A program made the position numbers and the translations under genes. A DNA stretch of 63,605 bases. Origin: Nitrospirae bacterium GWB2_47_37 (GTDB lineage: Bacteria; Nitrospirota; Thermodesulfovibrionia; Thermodesulfovibrionales; Dissulfurispiraceae). Shown here piece by piece: positions 1 to 7,583 of the stretch (the stretch's first letter is position 1; every line of letters starts with the position of its first letter). Under the pieces are notes generated by a model. It did no database searches, was not told the origin of the DNA, and saw nothing but the letters and a program-made list of their open reading frames with translations. The stretch is from assembly GCA_001803635.1 (NCBI GenBank), contig MHDU01000034.1, forward strand, positions 1-63,605, given 5' to 3'.

Positions 1-43
1 ATCCTGTCCTCCTCTTAAATCAGACAGTTTAACAGTCTCTAAA

Positions 44-86
44 TAGGACATTTTCATTTTGGTATATTAGGACATTATCACTTTGG
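44..86. repeat. two 19-bp direct repeats near left window edge
   Basis: Two copies of TAGGACATTWTCAYTTTGG (44-62 and 68-86) differ at two positions and are spaced 24 bp start to start. A closely related 17-mer lies at the far right edge of the window in the opposite orientation (63581-63597). Clustered short repeats like these are typical of transposase-binding sites near IS termini (the IS21 family, for example), so the window may be bounded by copies of one IS. No transposase is visible here, so this is inference. Confidence 0.4.
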
Positions 87-122
87 CGTTACACCGAAAT
101 AAACCGTCAATAACTCGTTTTT

Positions 123-425
123 TTACTTCTTTGTGCTCTTTTTCGCAGCAAAAGAAATCGCCTTCAACGCCTTGTCGGCGTCAATATTTCCGGCAATCCC
201 CATGTCCCAGAAAAGCTCAAGGGTCTCCCGCACCGTAATATCAAGAACATTTGCGGCCTCCCTCAAGCTTATATCGCCCCGTGCATAACTGTCACCCACA
301 TATTTTTCCGCCCCGAGCCTTAAGAACTTTCTTATAGTTGTCGGCTCATCAAGTTTTTCCTTTTTCTCTGCAAACTTGACGGCATCCAAAAGATTGTCGG
401 GCAACCTCAATGCCTTTGCTTTCAT
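123..425 (-). CDS. UPF0175-family antitoxin-like protein
   Basis: A 100-residue protein of the UPF0175 type. It has a basic N-terminus beginning MKAKALRLPDNL, a central region with KFLRLGAEKY, then an ISLREAANVLDIT segment that looks like a small helix-turn-helix. Members of this family are commonly partners of PIN-domain toxins. Its ATG overlaps the stop codon of the upstream PIN gene as ATGA (422-425), so the two are translationally coupled with the toxin gene first. The protein probably neutralises the toxin and may bind the operon promoter. The family assignment is by pattern recognition; the partner relationship follows from the overlap. Confidence 0.72.
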   Translation of the reverse strand: MKAKALRLPDNLLDAVKFAEKKEKLDEPTTIRKFLRLGAEKYVGDSYARGDISLREAANVLDITVRETLELFWDMGIAGNIDADKALKAISFAAKKSTKK

Positions 426-910
426 GACTTCTCCTCCATGTAAAGTTTTGCAACCGCGTACTCATCACGGCTGATAAACGGTTTTAATGATTCCAGCATC
501 TCTATCGCCGCTGACCTCTCAACCTTTTTATTTTTATATAGGTAAATGAGACAGGCTGTCGCAGTCAGATAAGGTATATTTGCCGCTTCAAGTCTTTTCA
601 AAAACCTCTGATCGTCGCCGGCAATGGCGTCATAATTGCCTCCAAGATAGAGCGAAATAACCTCTGCCTCGCCTTTTGTGGCGGATACGGCAGGCGATTT
701 CTTCAAGTCGTGCTTAACAACTTGCAATACCTTTTTATCAATGTTCTCTTCGATTATAAAGGCATCCTGATATCCGCGTTCCTTCCCCTCATCCACGGTT
801 TCCTTTTTTACGAGAGGCGGGATGTGTACCTCCATCGCAGAGAGAATCGCTTCTTTAGCCCCTGACTTGGTCAGTTTTACAAGGCAATCCGAATCCATTA
901 CTACCTTCAT
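422..910 (-). CDS. PIN-domain toxin (DUF3368-like ribonuclease)
   Basis: A 162-residue PIN-like protein. The first acidic residue is in the N-terminal MKVVMDSDCLVKL strand, a second acidic cluster is in TKGEAEVISL near residue 80, and a third is in AIAGDDQRFLKRL near residue 100. This is the usual Asp/Glu arrangement of a Mg-dependent PIN ribonuclease. It heads a two-gene operon with the UPF0175-like antitoxin, reversed from the common antitoxin-first order. The likely role is a type II toxin cleaving RNA; the target is unknown. The conserved acidic residues suggest the nuclease is intact. Confidence 0.7.
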   Translation of the reverse strand: MKVVMDSDCLVKLTKSGAKEAILSAMEVHIPPLVKKETVDEGKERGYQDAFIIEENIDKKVLQVVKHDLKKSPAVSATKGEAEVISLYLGGNYDAIAGDDQRFLKRLEAANIPYLTATACLIYLYKNKKVERSAAIEMLESLKPFISRDEYAVAKLYMEEKS

Positions 911-1055
911 GTATCATATTGTAACTTTTCAGATACATCTTGTCAAATCCGGCTGAAAGCCGGCCGCTGAGTTAGTGAATAGATTATGGCACTTTGAGAC
1001 TGTAATGAAGTGATTCATTAAGGCGGGGGAACTATTGAAAAACCGGTCGCTGTCC

Positions 1056-1286
1056 CTAATTAATTAAGTAAATGAGAAGTGGATGCGCCTTTGCTAATCT
1101 TGCCTTTAAAAATAATTCTATTGCATGCGAAACATGCATGATTGTAAATTTAAGATGCTTAAGTATTAATATATCGAGGTGCTTTATCTCTCCATGAAAA
1201 TGTCTGCGATGCTTTGTATCTGTTTTCGAATCGAATAACTTAATAGCATCCACATAATGCTCTATGCTGAGCTCGGATGTCAATAG
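1056..1286 (-). pseudogene. 3' part of a gene split by the IS3-family element
   Basis: The open frame begins right at the IS boundary and reads through SIEHYVDAIKLF and HVSHAIELFLKARL to a TAG at 1056. It has no credible start of its own; a TTG at 1283 is the only candidate. It appears to continue the fragment at 2526-2610 on the other side of the IS (ending NALGSFLHGM), giving a helical protein of unknown function with an HEPN-like feel. The stop codon falls within GGGACAGCGACC (complement of 1045-1056), a motif common in REP-like repeats, so the 3' end may also be truncated. Confidence 0.6.
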
Positions 1287-1301
1287 TGGACACCAATTGA
1301 C

Positions 1302-2165
1302 TCAAGCCGCGATCCTCCTTTCATAGAATTTTTTCTCATACGCAACGGGGGATAAATACCCCAGCCGTGCCTGTCTCCTCTGCCTATTGTAAAAGACTTC
1401 TATGTATTCGCTGATATCCTGCATTGCCGCATGTCTGCTTCTGTACTTACGGTGATGCACAAGTTCCTGTTTGAGCGTCCCCCAGAAACTCTCCATAGGG
1501 GCATTGTCATAACAATTGCCTTTTCTACTCATTGATGCCGTCATTCCGAATTGCTCAAGCAGTTTTCTATACTGAAGCGCACAATACTGGCTTCCGCGAT
1601 CTGAGTGGTGTATCAGTCCCTTTGCAGGCCGCTTGGCTGCCGTTGCCCTGAATAATGATTCGCTTACAAGGTTCTTTGTTATCCTCTCTCCCATCGCATA
1701 ACCGACTATCTCTCCATTGAAAATGTCCTTATGTCCGGCAAGATAAAGCCAGCCTTCTTCTGTAGGTATATAGGTGATATCCGTTAGCCATACCTTGTTC
1801 GGCGCTTCCGCCTTGAATTTTTGATTCAGTATATTTGCTGCCACAGGCAGCTTATGATCCGAGTCGGTAGTTGCTTTGTATTTCTTGGTCTGTTTGCAAT
1901 AAAGCTCTTGCTCTCTTTTTATCCGCTTTATGCGGCATATGCCGACATGTGTGCCGCCCTCTGCTAACTCTTTCTGGAGTTTTTCAGCTCCACATACCCC
2001 GCGTGTGCGCTTATGTATGGCTTTTATCTCTATTGTCAGACGTGCATCTTGCTGCGCCCGCTTTGAAGGCTTCCTGTTAAGCCATGCGTAATATCCGCTC
2101 TCCGATACTTTTAAATGCCTGCATAATGCAGGTACCGAATGCTTGAGCCGCAGTCCCCTTATCAT
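1302..2165 (-). CDS. IS3-family transposase OrfB (DDE integrase core)
   Basis: A 287-residue rve-type integrase catalytic protein. An N-terminal HTH_21-like region (KHSVPALCRHLKVSESGYY) is followed by the core with WLTDITYIP (first Asp), IHHSDRGSQY (second Asp) and NAPMESFWGTLKQE (Glu), the complete DDE triad. It ends with YNRQRRQARLGYLSP, typical of the family. Its ATG overlaps the orfA stop, but the main product is probably an OrfAB fusion made by -1 frameshifting at 2207-2213. Cuts and rejoins the element ends. Confidence 0.93.
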   Translation of the reverse strand: MIRGLRLKHSVPALCRHLKVSESGYYAWLNRKPSKRAQQDARLTIEIKAIHKRTRGVCGAEKLQKELAEGGTHVGICRIKRIKREQELYCKQTKKYKATTDSDHKLPVAANILNQKFKAEAPNKVWLTDITYIPTEEGWLYLAGHKDIFNGEIVGYAMGERITKNLVSESLFRATAAKRPAKGLIHHSDRGSQYCALQYRKLLEQFGMTASMSRKGNCYDNAPMESFWGTLKQELVHHRKYRSRHAAMQDISEYIEVFYNRQRRQARLGYLSPVAYEKKFYERRIAA

Positions 2166-2476
2166 CGCGCACCTCGCTGCGACTCCTTCGCAAAGTACGC
2201 TGCCGCTTTTTTTAATATGTCTCGCTCCATCTTCACTTCTGCAAGTTCTTTTTTAAGCCTGTAATTCTCCAACTCTACTTCTGTCAGCGGTCTCTGGTTT
2301 TTCCCTACCTCTCCCAGCTTCCCTGCCTTATATGCCTTAACCCAGTTGCTTAGGGTTGTCGAAGCCAATGATAAACGCTTGGCTGCCTCATGTACCGATA
2401 ACCCTTCCTCTAATACCTGCTTTACTGCTTCCTGCCGAAATTCCTTCGTGTACCTTCCATACGGTAACCTTTCCAT
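2162..2476 (-). CDS. IS3-family transposase OrfA (helix-turn-helix)
   Basis: A 104-residue HTH_Tnp_1 protein. The YTKEFRQEAVKQVLEEG start and LSVHEAAKRLSLASTTLSNW form the DNA-binding helix-turn-helix. A leucine-zipper-like coiled coil follows (LENYRLKKELAEVKMERDIL, about residues 69-88). It recognises the IS ends and oligomerises. The 3' end overlaps orfB by 4 bp in the -1 frame, with the slippery run about 45 bp before its stop codon. Confidence 0.9.
   Translation of the reverse strand: MERLPYGRYTKEFRQEAVKQVLEEGLSVHEAAKRLSLASTTLSNWVKAYKAGKLGEVGKNQRPLTEVELENYRLKKELAEVKMERDILKKAAAYFAKESQRGAR
2207..2213 (-). promoter_or_regulatory. programmed -1 frameshift slippery run (OrfAB)
   Basis: On the minus strand orfA reads TTA AAA AAA GCG, giving the heptamer A AAA AAA. 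A slip of -1 here enters the orfB frame, which is open from this point through the orfB ATG (codons K K S G S V L C E G ...). This matches the standard way IS3 elements make their OrfAB transposase. Confidence 0.75.
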
Positions 2477-2525
2477 CTGAACACCTCCGTTGAGTTATTT
2501 TACCTCATCTTTTGGTGTCCACTTT

Positions 2526-2610
2526 TCCTATCCTATCTCATGCCATGTAAAAATGAACCTAATGCATTTTGTTCTAAGTCAATAATAAAATTTGATTCTT
2601 TTCTTTTCAT
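2526..2610 (-). pseudogene. 5' part of the gene split by the IS3-family element
   Basis: From the ATG at 2610 the frame reads MKRKESNFIIDLEQNAL then GSFLHGMR and stops at TAG (2533) just before the IS edge. The last residues GSFLHGM fit directly onto the IEHYVDAIKLF start of the fragment at 1056-1286, implying one original gene. There is no clear Shine-Dalgarno sequence. The product is not recognised. Confidence 0.5.
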
Positions 2611-2692
2611 TATTTTTATTTACATATGCTTTGATGAGGTGTTTTCCATACTCCTTAACTGCTACAGTTTCCTCTCCCCAAAACCTGCCGCA
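2579..2692 (-). pseudogene. possible C-terminal remnant of an unrecognised small protein
   Basis: A short frame without its own start reads GRFWGEETVAVKEYGKHL and then IKAYVNKNNEKKRIKFYY before a TGA at 2579. The composition looks like genuine protein rather than random translation. It overlaps, in another frame, the start of the split gene downstream, which would suit two coupled genes of an old cassette. An in-frame TAA at 2693-2695 cuts off anything upstream. Function unknown. Confidence 0.3.
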
Positions 2693-2710
2693 TTATAACA
2701 TTTAAAAAGT

Positions 2711-2971
2711 CTATTTTAAAGGTTCAATCTTTCCGGGGGTTTGATAGTTGGATGCCTGCTCCCATGCTTTCATGAGTTCATTTTGATGCATGGTTGCCCA
2801 TTCCGTCACAAGTCCCAATGCCCGCGGCGGCAGGCTGCCGGTTAAAACCCCAAGCGTTTTTATTTCGATTAATGCCTCGGTTTCTCCGTAAACAGCATGG
2901 AAATGCGGCGGGTTGTGTTCTCTGAAGTAGATGAAAATGACAATTCCGAAAAACCTGCTTATTTCAGGCAT
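2711..2971 (-). CDS. DUF4160 protein
   Basis: An 86-residue DUF4160 protein with the family hallmark: PEISRFFGIVIFIYFREHNPPHFHAVYG. The histidine-rich NPPHFHA motif at residues 20-26 is the signature. The C-terminal half contains LPPRALGLVTEWATMHQNEL. It overlaps the upstream DUF2442 gene by 8 bp, and this pairing recurs widely in bacterial accessory DNA. It is generally regarded as a putative toxin-antitoxin-like module without proven function. Confidence 0.85.
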   Translation of the reverse strand: MPEISRFFGIVIFIYFREHNPPHFHAVYGETEALIEIKTLGVLTGSLPPRALGLVTEWATMHQNELMKAWEQASNYQTPGKIEPLK

Positions 2972-3230
2972 GTGTCAGTTGGGCGGTGATTTTGGTTCCG
3001 GTTAATTCGGCATAAAGAGAATCCGGGCATAAATCAATGCCGCCCGGCCATGCCACTGTATGACTCACAGGATCAATGAATGCAGCCTCAAAAACCGCGC
3101 GGTCTTTCCAAACTGAAAAAACACCCTTATCGGCAACATCGGACAAATCAACAACACCTTCAATGTTATCCGAAAATTTTATCCAAATCCGGAATTCTTC
3201 AAGCGTCCTAACATCTGTTATCTTATGCAT
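2964..3230 (-). CDS. DUF2442 protein
   Basis: An 88-residue DUF2442 protein: an N-terminal ITDVRTLEEFRIWIKFSDN strand pair, the GVVDLSD segment and the closing WPGGIDLCPDSLYAEL motif are typical. It is the first gene of a two-gene operon with DUF4160 (8-bp overlap). A GAGGTG sequence sits about 8 nt before its ATG. The biochemical role is unknown; it is often annotated as a NadS-like or helix-turn-helix-associated partner of DUF4160. Confidence 0.85.
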   Translation of the reverse strand: MHKITDVRTLEEFRIWIKFSDNIEGVVDLSDVADKGVFSVWKDRAVFEAAFIDPVSHTVAWPGGIDLCPDSLYAELTGTKITAQLTHA

Positions 3231-3303
3231 AAAACACCTCTAACATGACTACATTTTACCATATCCTGTTTTATAAGAAAACACATAGAGACACTGAGCG
3301 AAA

Positions 3304-5208
3304 TCAATAACCGGGTTTAAATATAAGCACGGACATAGACGGCAGGGTGATGTCCAGCGAAAATTGTCTTTTATGACACGGCACGTTGCCGGCATGCACG
3401 CCGCCCGCGTTTCCCAAATTGCCGCCCCAGTATATCTCCGAATCGCTGTTCAGGACTTCCTTGTAAAAGCCGCTATTAGGGACTCCTAATCTGTATCCGA
3501 ATCTCGGCACGGGAGTAAGATTGAAAACGAAGACGAGAAAATCGTCAGGGTTCTTCGCCCTTCTTATGAATGAAATCACGCTGCTTTCGGAATCATTGAA
3601 ATCTATCCATTCAAATCCGTACCATTCGGAGTCAACCTCATGCATGGCCGGCTCCGATTTATAAAGTTCGTTCAAATCCCGGACAAACCTATGCAGCCTC
3701 TGATGGGGCTCATATTCCAACAAATGCCAATCGAGGCTCTCCTCGGAATTCCATTCGCTCCACTGGCCGAATTCGGAACCCATGAACAGGAGCTTCTTTC
3801 CGGGATGCCCGTACATATAACCGTAAAGCGTCCTCAGGCCGGCGAACTTCTGCCACATATCTCCGGGCATTTTATCGAACATCGACCTTTTGCCGTGTAC
3901 GACCTCGTCGTGGGAAAAAGGCAGGATAAAGTTTTCCGTAAATGCATAAAGCATGCTGAAGGTAAGACTATTCGTGTGAAATTTTCTGTACACCGGATCC
4001 TTTGAAAAATATTCTATGGTGTCGTGCATCCAGCCCATATTCCACTTCATGCTGAAGCCGAGACCGCCCACGTATGTCGGTCTTGAAACCGCAGGCCACG
4101 ACGTCGATTCCTCGGCTATCGTCAGCACTCCCGGATGATACTGATGGACGACTTCGTTGAATCTCTTTACGAAAGCCACGGCTTCGAGATTTTCATTGCC
4201 GCCGTATATATTCGGTATCCACTCGCCCGGCTCTCTTGAGTAATCGAGATACAGCATGGATGCTACCGCATCTACGCGCAGTCCGTCTATATGGTATTTA
4301 TCGAGCCAGAAGAGGGCGTTGGAAATAAGATAGTTGGCGACTTCGCGCCTGCCGTAATTGAATACCAGCGTGCCCCACTCCTTATGTTCTCCCTTTTTAG
4401 GATCTTCATGCTCGTAAAGGCATGTGCCGTCAAAAAAGCCGAGACCGTGAGCGTCTTTGGGAAAATGCGCCGGAACCCAGTCCATAATCACGCCTATACC
4501 GTTTTGATGGCATTCATCGATAAAATACATAAAGTCCTCTGGTCTGCCGAACCTGCTCGTGGGAGCAAAATATCCGATCACCTGATAGCCCCACGAGACG
4601 TCGAGGGGATGTTCCATAAGCGGCAAAAGCTCGATGTGCGTATAGCCTAATTCCTTGACATACGGGATCAATTTATCCGCAAGCTCTCTATACGTAAGGA
4701 ATCTGTTGTTTTCCTCCGGAACGCGCATCCATGAACCGGGATGAACCTCATAGATGGAGACCGGAGATTCGAGCCGGTTTGTCTTTCTTCTCGTTTCCAT
4801 CCATTCCGAGTCCTGCCATTTATGCTTGTCTTCGATGCTGTATACTATTGCGGCGCTTTTCGGCCTCACCTCGAAATAAAACGCGAACGGGTCGGCCTTC
4901 TGCTCTTTATAGCCCCCATATTTCGATTTGATCTCGAACTTATATAATTCGCCTTCGCCGAGACCGGGAATAAATGTCTCCCATATGCCGGAATCTCCGA
5001 GCAGTTTCATCGGATGTTTCTTTCCGTCCCAATGATTAAAATTCCCTATGAGGCTTACTCTTTTGGCATTAGGGGCCCAGACCGAGAAATGAACGCCTTT
5101 TACGCCGTCTATCTCGACAACGTGGGCTCCGAGTTTCTCATAGTTTTTGTAATGCGTCCCCTCCCCTATCAGGTGGAGGTCGAAATCGGTTAAAACGCGT
5201 TTCTTCAT
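3304..5208 (-). CDS. glgB: 1,4-alpha-glucan branching enzyme
   Basis: GlgB transfers alpha-1,4 chain segments to alpha-1,6 branch points in glycogen. An N-terminal CBM48 lies at about residues 35-120 ([20 protein letters not shown]). A GH13 barrel follows with [11 protein letters not shown] (nucleophile Asp near residue 313), LTIAEES (acid Glu near 366) and [13 protein letters not shown]-terminal all-beta domain completes a family length of about 634 residues. I choose the ATG at 5208 (MKKRVL) rather than 5217 because a -10-like TACAAT lies exactly 7 nt before it, with no Shine-Dalgarno at either start. It is divergent from aroC. No other glg genes are adjacent; a GH57 enzyme lies at 31047. 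Confidence 0.95.
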   Translation of the reverse strand: MKKRVLTDFDLHLIGEGTHYKNYEKLGAHVVEIDGVKGVHFSVWAPNAKRVSLIGNFNHWDGKKHPMKLLGDSGIWETFIPGLGEGELYKFEIKSKYGGYKEQKADPFAFYFEVRPKSAAIVYSIEDKHKWQDSEWMETRRKTNRLESPVSIYEVHPGSWMRVPEENNRFLTYRELADKLIPYVKELGYTHIELLPLMEHPLDVSWGYQVIGYFAPTSRFGRPEDFMYFIDECHQNGIGVIMDWVPAHFPKDAHGLGFFDGTCLYEHEDPKKGEHKEWGTLVFNYGRREVANYLISNALFWLDKYHIDGLRVDAVASMLYLDYSREPGEWIPNIYGGNENLEAVAFVKRFNEVVHQYHPGVLTIAEESTSWPAVSRPTYVGGLGFSMKWNMGWMHDTIEYFSKDPVYRKFHTNSLTFSMLYAFTENFILPFSHDEVVHGKRSMFDKMPGDMWQKFAGLRTLYGYMYGHPGKKLLFMGSEFGQWSEWNSEESLDWHLLEYEPHQRLHRFVRDLNELYKSEPAMHEVDSEWYGFEWIDFNDSESSVISFIRRAKNPDDFLVFVFNLTPVPRFGYRLGVPNSGFYKEVLNSDSEIYWGGNLGNAGGVHAGNVPCHKRQFSLDITLPSMSVLIFKPGY

Positions 5209-5215
5209 AAAAAAC

Positions 5216-5221
5216 ATTGTA
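5216..5221 (-). promoter_or_regulatory. -10-like hexamer of a putative leaderless glgB transcript
   Basis: TACAAT on the minus strand is separated by 7 nt from the ATG at 5208, so transcription would begin at or next to the start codon. The -35 region is weak. It is one of a series of similarly placed hexamers in this window (see findings). Confidence 0.45.
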
Positions 5222-5239
5222 TCACATTTAACAAACTTA

Positions 5240-5268
5240 TTGACGGCGGAAGCCGTTTAAGGTATCTT
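5240..5268 (+). promoter_or_regulatory. sigma70-like promoter of aroC, probably leaderless
   Basis: TTGACG (5240-5245), a 17-bp spacer and TATCTT (5263-5268) form a good promoter. Only 6 nt separate the -10 from the aroC ATG, so the mRNA should start at the start codon. No Shine-Dalgarno sequence precedes aroC. Confidence 0.6.
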
Positions 5269-5274
5269 AAAAGC

Positions 5275-6471
5275 ATGAATAAACTCAGATTTCTTACGGC
5301 AGGCGAATCTCACGGCAAGGGATTGACCGGAATACTCGAAGGGATTCCGGCAGGTCTTTCTTTATCGTCCGAAGACATCGACAGGGAACTTAAAAGAAGG
5401 CAGGCAGGATACGGCCGCGGCGGCAGGATGAAGATAGAAAGCGACCGCGCGGAGATAATTTCGGGAGTAAGGTGGGGAAAAACAATCGGCTCTCCGATAT
5501 CTCTTCTCATCGAGAACAAGGACTGGAAAAACTGGGAGCAGGGAATGTCATCGGAGGCGGAGCATACAGGCTCTATAGACGCCGTAACAAGACCTCGCCC
5601 CGGACACGCAGACCTTTCGGGCGCTTTAAAGTATGATCATAAAGACATAAGAAATATCCTCGAGCGCTCAAGCGCGCGGGAAACTGCTATGCGCGTCGCG
5701 ATAGGCGCGGTTGCTAAAAAATTCCTTTCCGAGTTCGGGATCGATATCGGAAGCTATGTGATACAAATCGGGAGCGTGCAGATCTCAAATTTCAAATCTC
5801 AAATTTCAAATTCTGAAGAGATCTTTCAAAAGGCCGAAACTTCGCCTGTGAGATGTCCCGATGAAGAGGCATCGAAAAAAATGACCGGATTGATAGACGG
5901 CGCAGTTCAAAAAGGCGATACGCTCGGCGGAATATTCGAGGTGATAGTAACAGGCGCGCCAATCGGCCTCGGAAGCCATATACAATGGGATAAAAGGCTT
6001 GACGGACGGCTCGCTCAGGCATTAATGGGAATACAGGCAATAAAAGGCGTCGAGATAGGCGCCGGTTTTGAAACGGCAAAAAAATCAGGCTCTGAGGTTA
6101 TGGACGAGATATTCTATGAAAAGGCAAAGGGCAATAGGCAAGAGGCTATAGGCTTTTATAGAGAGACAAACCATGCAGGAGGAATCGAGGGCGGAATGAC
6201 AAACGGCATGCCGATTGTCATAAGGGCGGCAATGAAACCGATACCTACCCTTAAAAAAGCCCTCCGGTCTGTGGATATAATAACAAAAGAGCCTTTTGAG
6301 GCTGCTTATGAACGCTCCGACACTTGCGCTGTCCCTGCTGCAGCGGTAATAGGCGAAGCAATGACGGCCCTCGTCATCTCCGACGCCCTAATCGAAAAAT
6401 TCGGCGGCGACAGCATGGAAGAGACAAAGAGGAATGTTGCCGGTTACCTCGAACATTTAAAAAACTTTTAA
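5275..6471 (+). CDS. aroC: chorismate synthase
   Basis: Last step of the shikimate pathway: 5-enolpyruvylshikimate-3-phosphate to chorismate, using reduced FMN. Diagnostic segments are AGESHGKGLTGILEG near the N-terminus, RPGHADLSGALKYDH near residue 105, RNILERSSARETAMRVA, and the C-terminal SDTCAVPAAAVIGEAMTALV. The length of 398 is slightly above the usual because residues about 169-182 (QISNFKSQISNS) are encoded by a perfect 14-bp tandem repeat at 5782-5809, an insertion in a variable loop. First gene of a tight operon with ald (3 nt gap) and an slt-like gene. Confidence 0.97.
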   Translation: MNKLRFLTAGESHGKGLTGILEGIPAGLSLSSEDIDRELKRRQAGYGRGGRMKIESDRAEIISGVRWGKTIGSPISLLIENKDWKNWEQGMSSEAEHTGSIDAVTRPRPGHADLSGALKYDHKDIRNILERSSARETAMRVAIGAVAKKFLSEFGIDIGSYVIQIGSVQISNFKSQISNSEEIFQKAETSPVRCPDEEASKKMTGLIDGAVQKGDTLGGIFEVIVTGAPIGLGSHIQWDKRLDGRLAQALMGIQAIKGVEIGAGFETAKKSGSEVMDEIFYEKAKGNRQEAIGFYRETNHAGGIEGGMTNGMPIVIRAAMKPIPTLKKALRSVDIITKEPFEAAYERSDTCAVPAAAVIGEAMTALVISDALIEKFGGDSMEETKRNVAGYLEHLKNF

Positions 6472-6474
6472 CCC

Positions 6475-7581
6475 ATGATAATCGGCGTACCTAAAGAGAT
6501 TAAAACCCATGAATACAGGGTCGGCATTATGCCGTTCGGCGTTGAGGAACTCAAAAAGGACGGCCACACAATACTCATAGAAACAGACGCAGGGGAAGGA
6601 AGCGGATTTACCGACGATGAATATCTCAAGGCAGACGCAGACATAGTAGACAGGGAAACCGTTTTTAAAAAAGCAGACCTTCTTGTGAAGGTAAAAGAGC
6701 CCCTCCCGTCGGAATACGATTCAATCAAAAACGGTCAGGCAATCTTCACTTACCTGCATTTGGCACCGAACAGAGAACTCACGGAACTGCTTCTGAATAA
6801 AAAGGTTACCGCGCTCGCATATGAAACCCTGCAAAAAGACGGCAATCTTCCTCTACTTGCCCCTATGAGCGAGATCGCGGGAAGAATCGCTCCTCTCATG
6901 GGGGCGTATTATCTTCAAAGGATTCACGGCGGAAGCGGCATTCTTCCGACCGGAGCGACCGGCGTAAAACCTGCGAACGCATTGATACTCGGCGCGGGGA
7001 ACGTGGGCGCAAACGCGGCGCGTGTTTGTATAGGCATGGATATGGATACCGTTATCATGAACAGAGGAATGGAAAGATTGCAGAGGCTGGACGAACTTTT
7101 CATAGGAAAAATCAAAACCCTGCCGCTCACCGCGCATAATATCAAGGAAGAAATACAAAAGGCCGATATTATAATAGGGGCGGTGCTTGTGCCCGGAGGC
7201 AAAACTCCGGTGCTCGTAACAAGGGATATGCTCAAGACTATGAAAAAAGGCTCGGTAATAGTCGATGTGTCCGTTGATCAGGGAGGTTGCGTCGAGACGA
7301 CCAAACCGACGACCCATGACAATCCGGTTTACAGTGTCGAAGGCATTCTGCACTATACGGTTGCCAACATGCCCGGCGCGTATCCGAGGACATCCACCCT
7401 CGCGCTGACAAACGCGACATTGCCTTATATTAAAACTATCGCTAAAATAGGTATAAGGAGGGCGATAATGGAAGATGAGGCTATAAAAAGCGCCCTTAAT
7501 GTTTACGGAGGAGAAATTATGCACAAGGCGATAGCTGATTCCCTAAGCCTCCCTTACAAAGATATCGCCGGGATATTATAG
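6475..7581 (+). CDS. ald: alanine dehydrogenase
   Basis: NAD-dependent interconversion of L-alanine with pyruvate and ammonia. The 368-residue length is typical. It starts MIIGVPKEIKTHEYRVG, has the substrate-binding LVKVKEPLPSEY and TYLHLAP segments, the Rossmann motif LILGAGNVGANAARV near residue 172, and the conserved VDVSVDQGGCVETTKPTTHD followed by NMPGAYPRTST. It lies 3 nt after aroC and 2 nt before the transglycosylase gene, so the three are probably cotranscribed. Confidence 0.96.
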   Translation: MIIGVPKEIKTHEYRVGIMPFGVEELKKDGHTILIETDAGEGSGFTDDEYLKADADIVDRETVFKKADLLVKVKEPLPSEYDSIKNGQAIFTYLHLAPNRELTELLLNKKVTALAYETLQKDGNLPLLAPMSEIAGRIAPLMGAYYLQRIHGGSGILPTGATGVKPANALILGAGNVGANAARVCIGMDMDTVIMNRGMERLQRLDELFIGKIKTLPLTAHNIKEEIQKADIIIGAVLVPGGKTPVLVTRDMLKTMKKGSVIVDVSVDQGGCVETTKPTTHDNPVYSVEGILHYTVANMPGAYPRTSTLALTNATLPYIKTIAKIGIRRAIMEDEAIKSALNVYGGEIMHKAIADSLSLPYKDIAGIL

Positions 7582-7583
7582 AC

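Larger units (their letters stand above)
1287..2521 (-). mobile_element. IS3-family insertion sequence, about 1.24 kb
   Basis: The element is bounded by inverted repeats TGGACACCAA (1287-1296) and its complement TTGGTGTCCA (2512-2521), with the TG...CA ends usual for IS3. It holds the orfA/orfB pair in overlapping frames with a slippery A7 run, so it looks complete and potentially active. No target-site duplication is recognisable: the flanks are ATAG on the left and CTTT on the right. It lies inside an older reading frame whose two halves flank it. Confidence 0.9.

Noticed and set aside
6853-7524. 223-codon minus-strand open frame
   Set aside because: Antisense shadow of ald; no recognisable domain.
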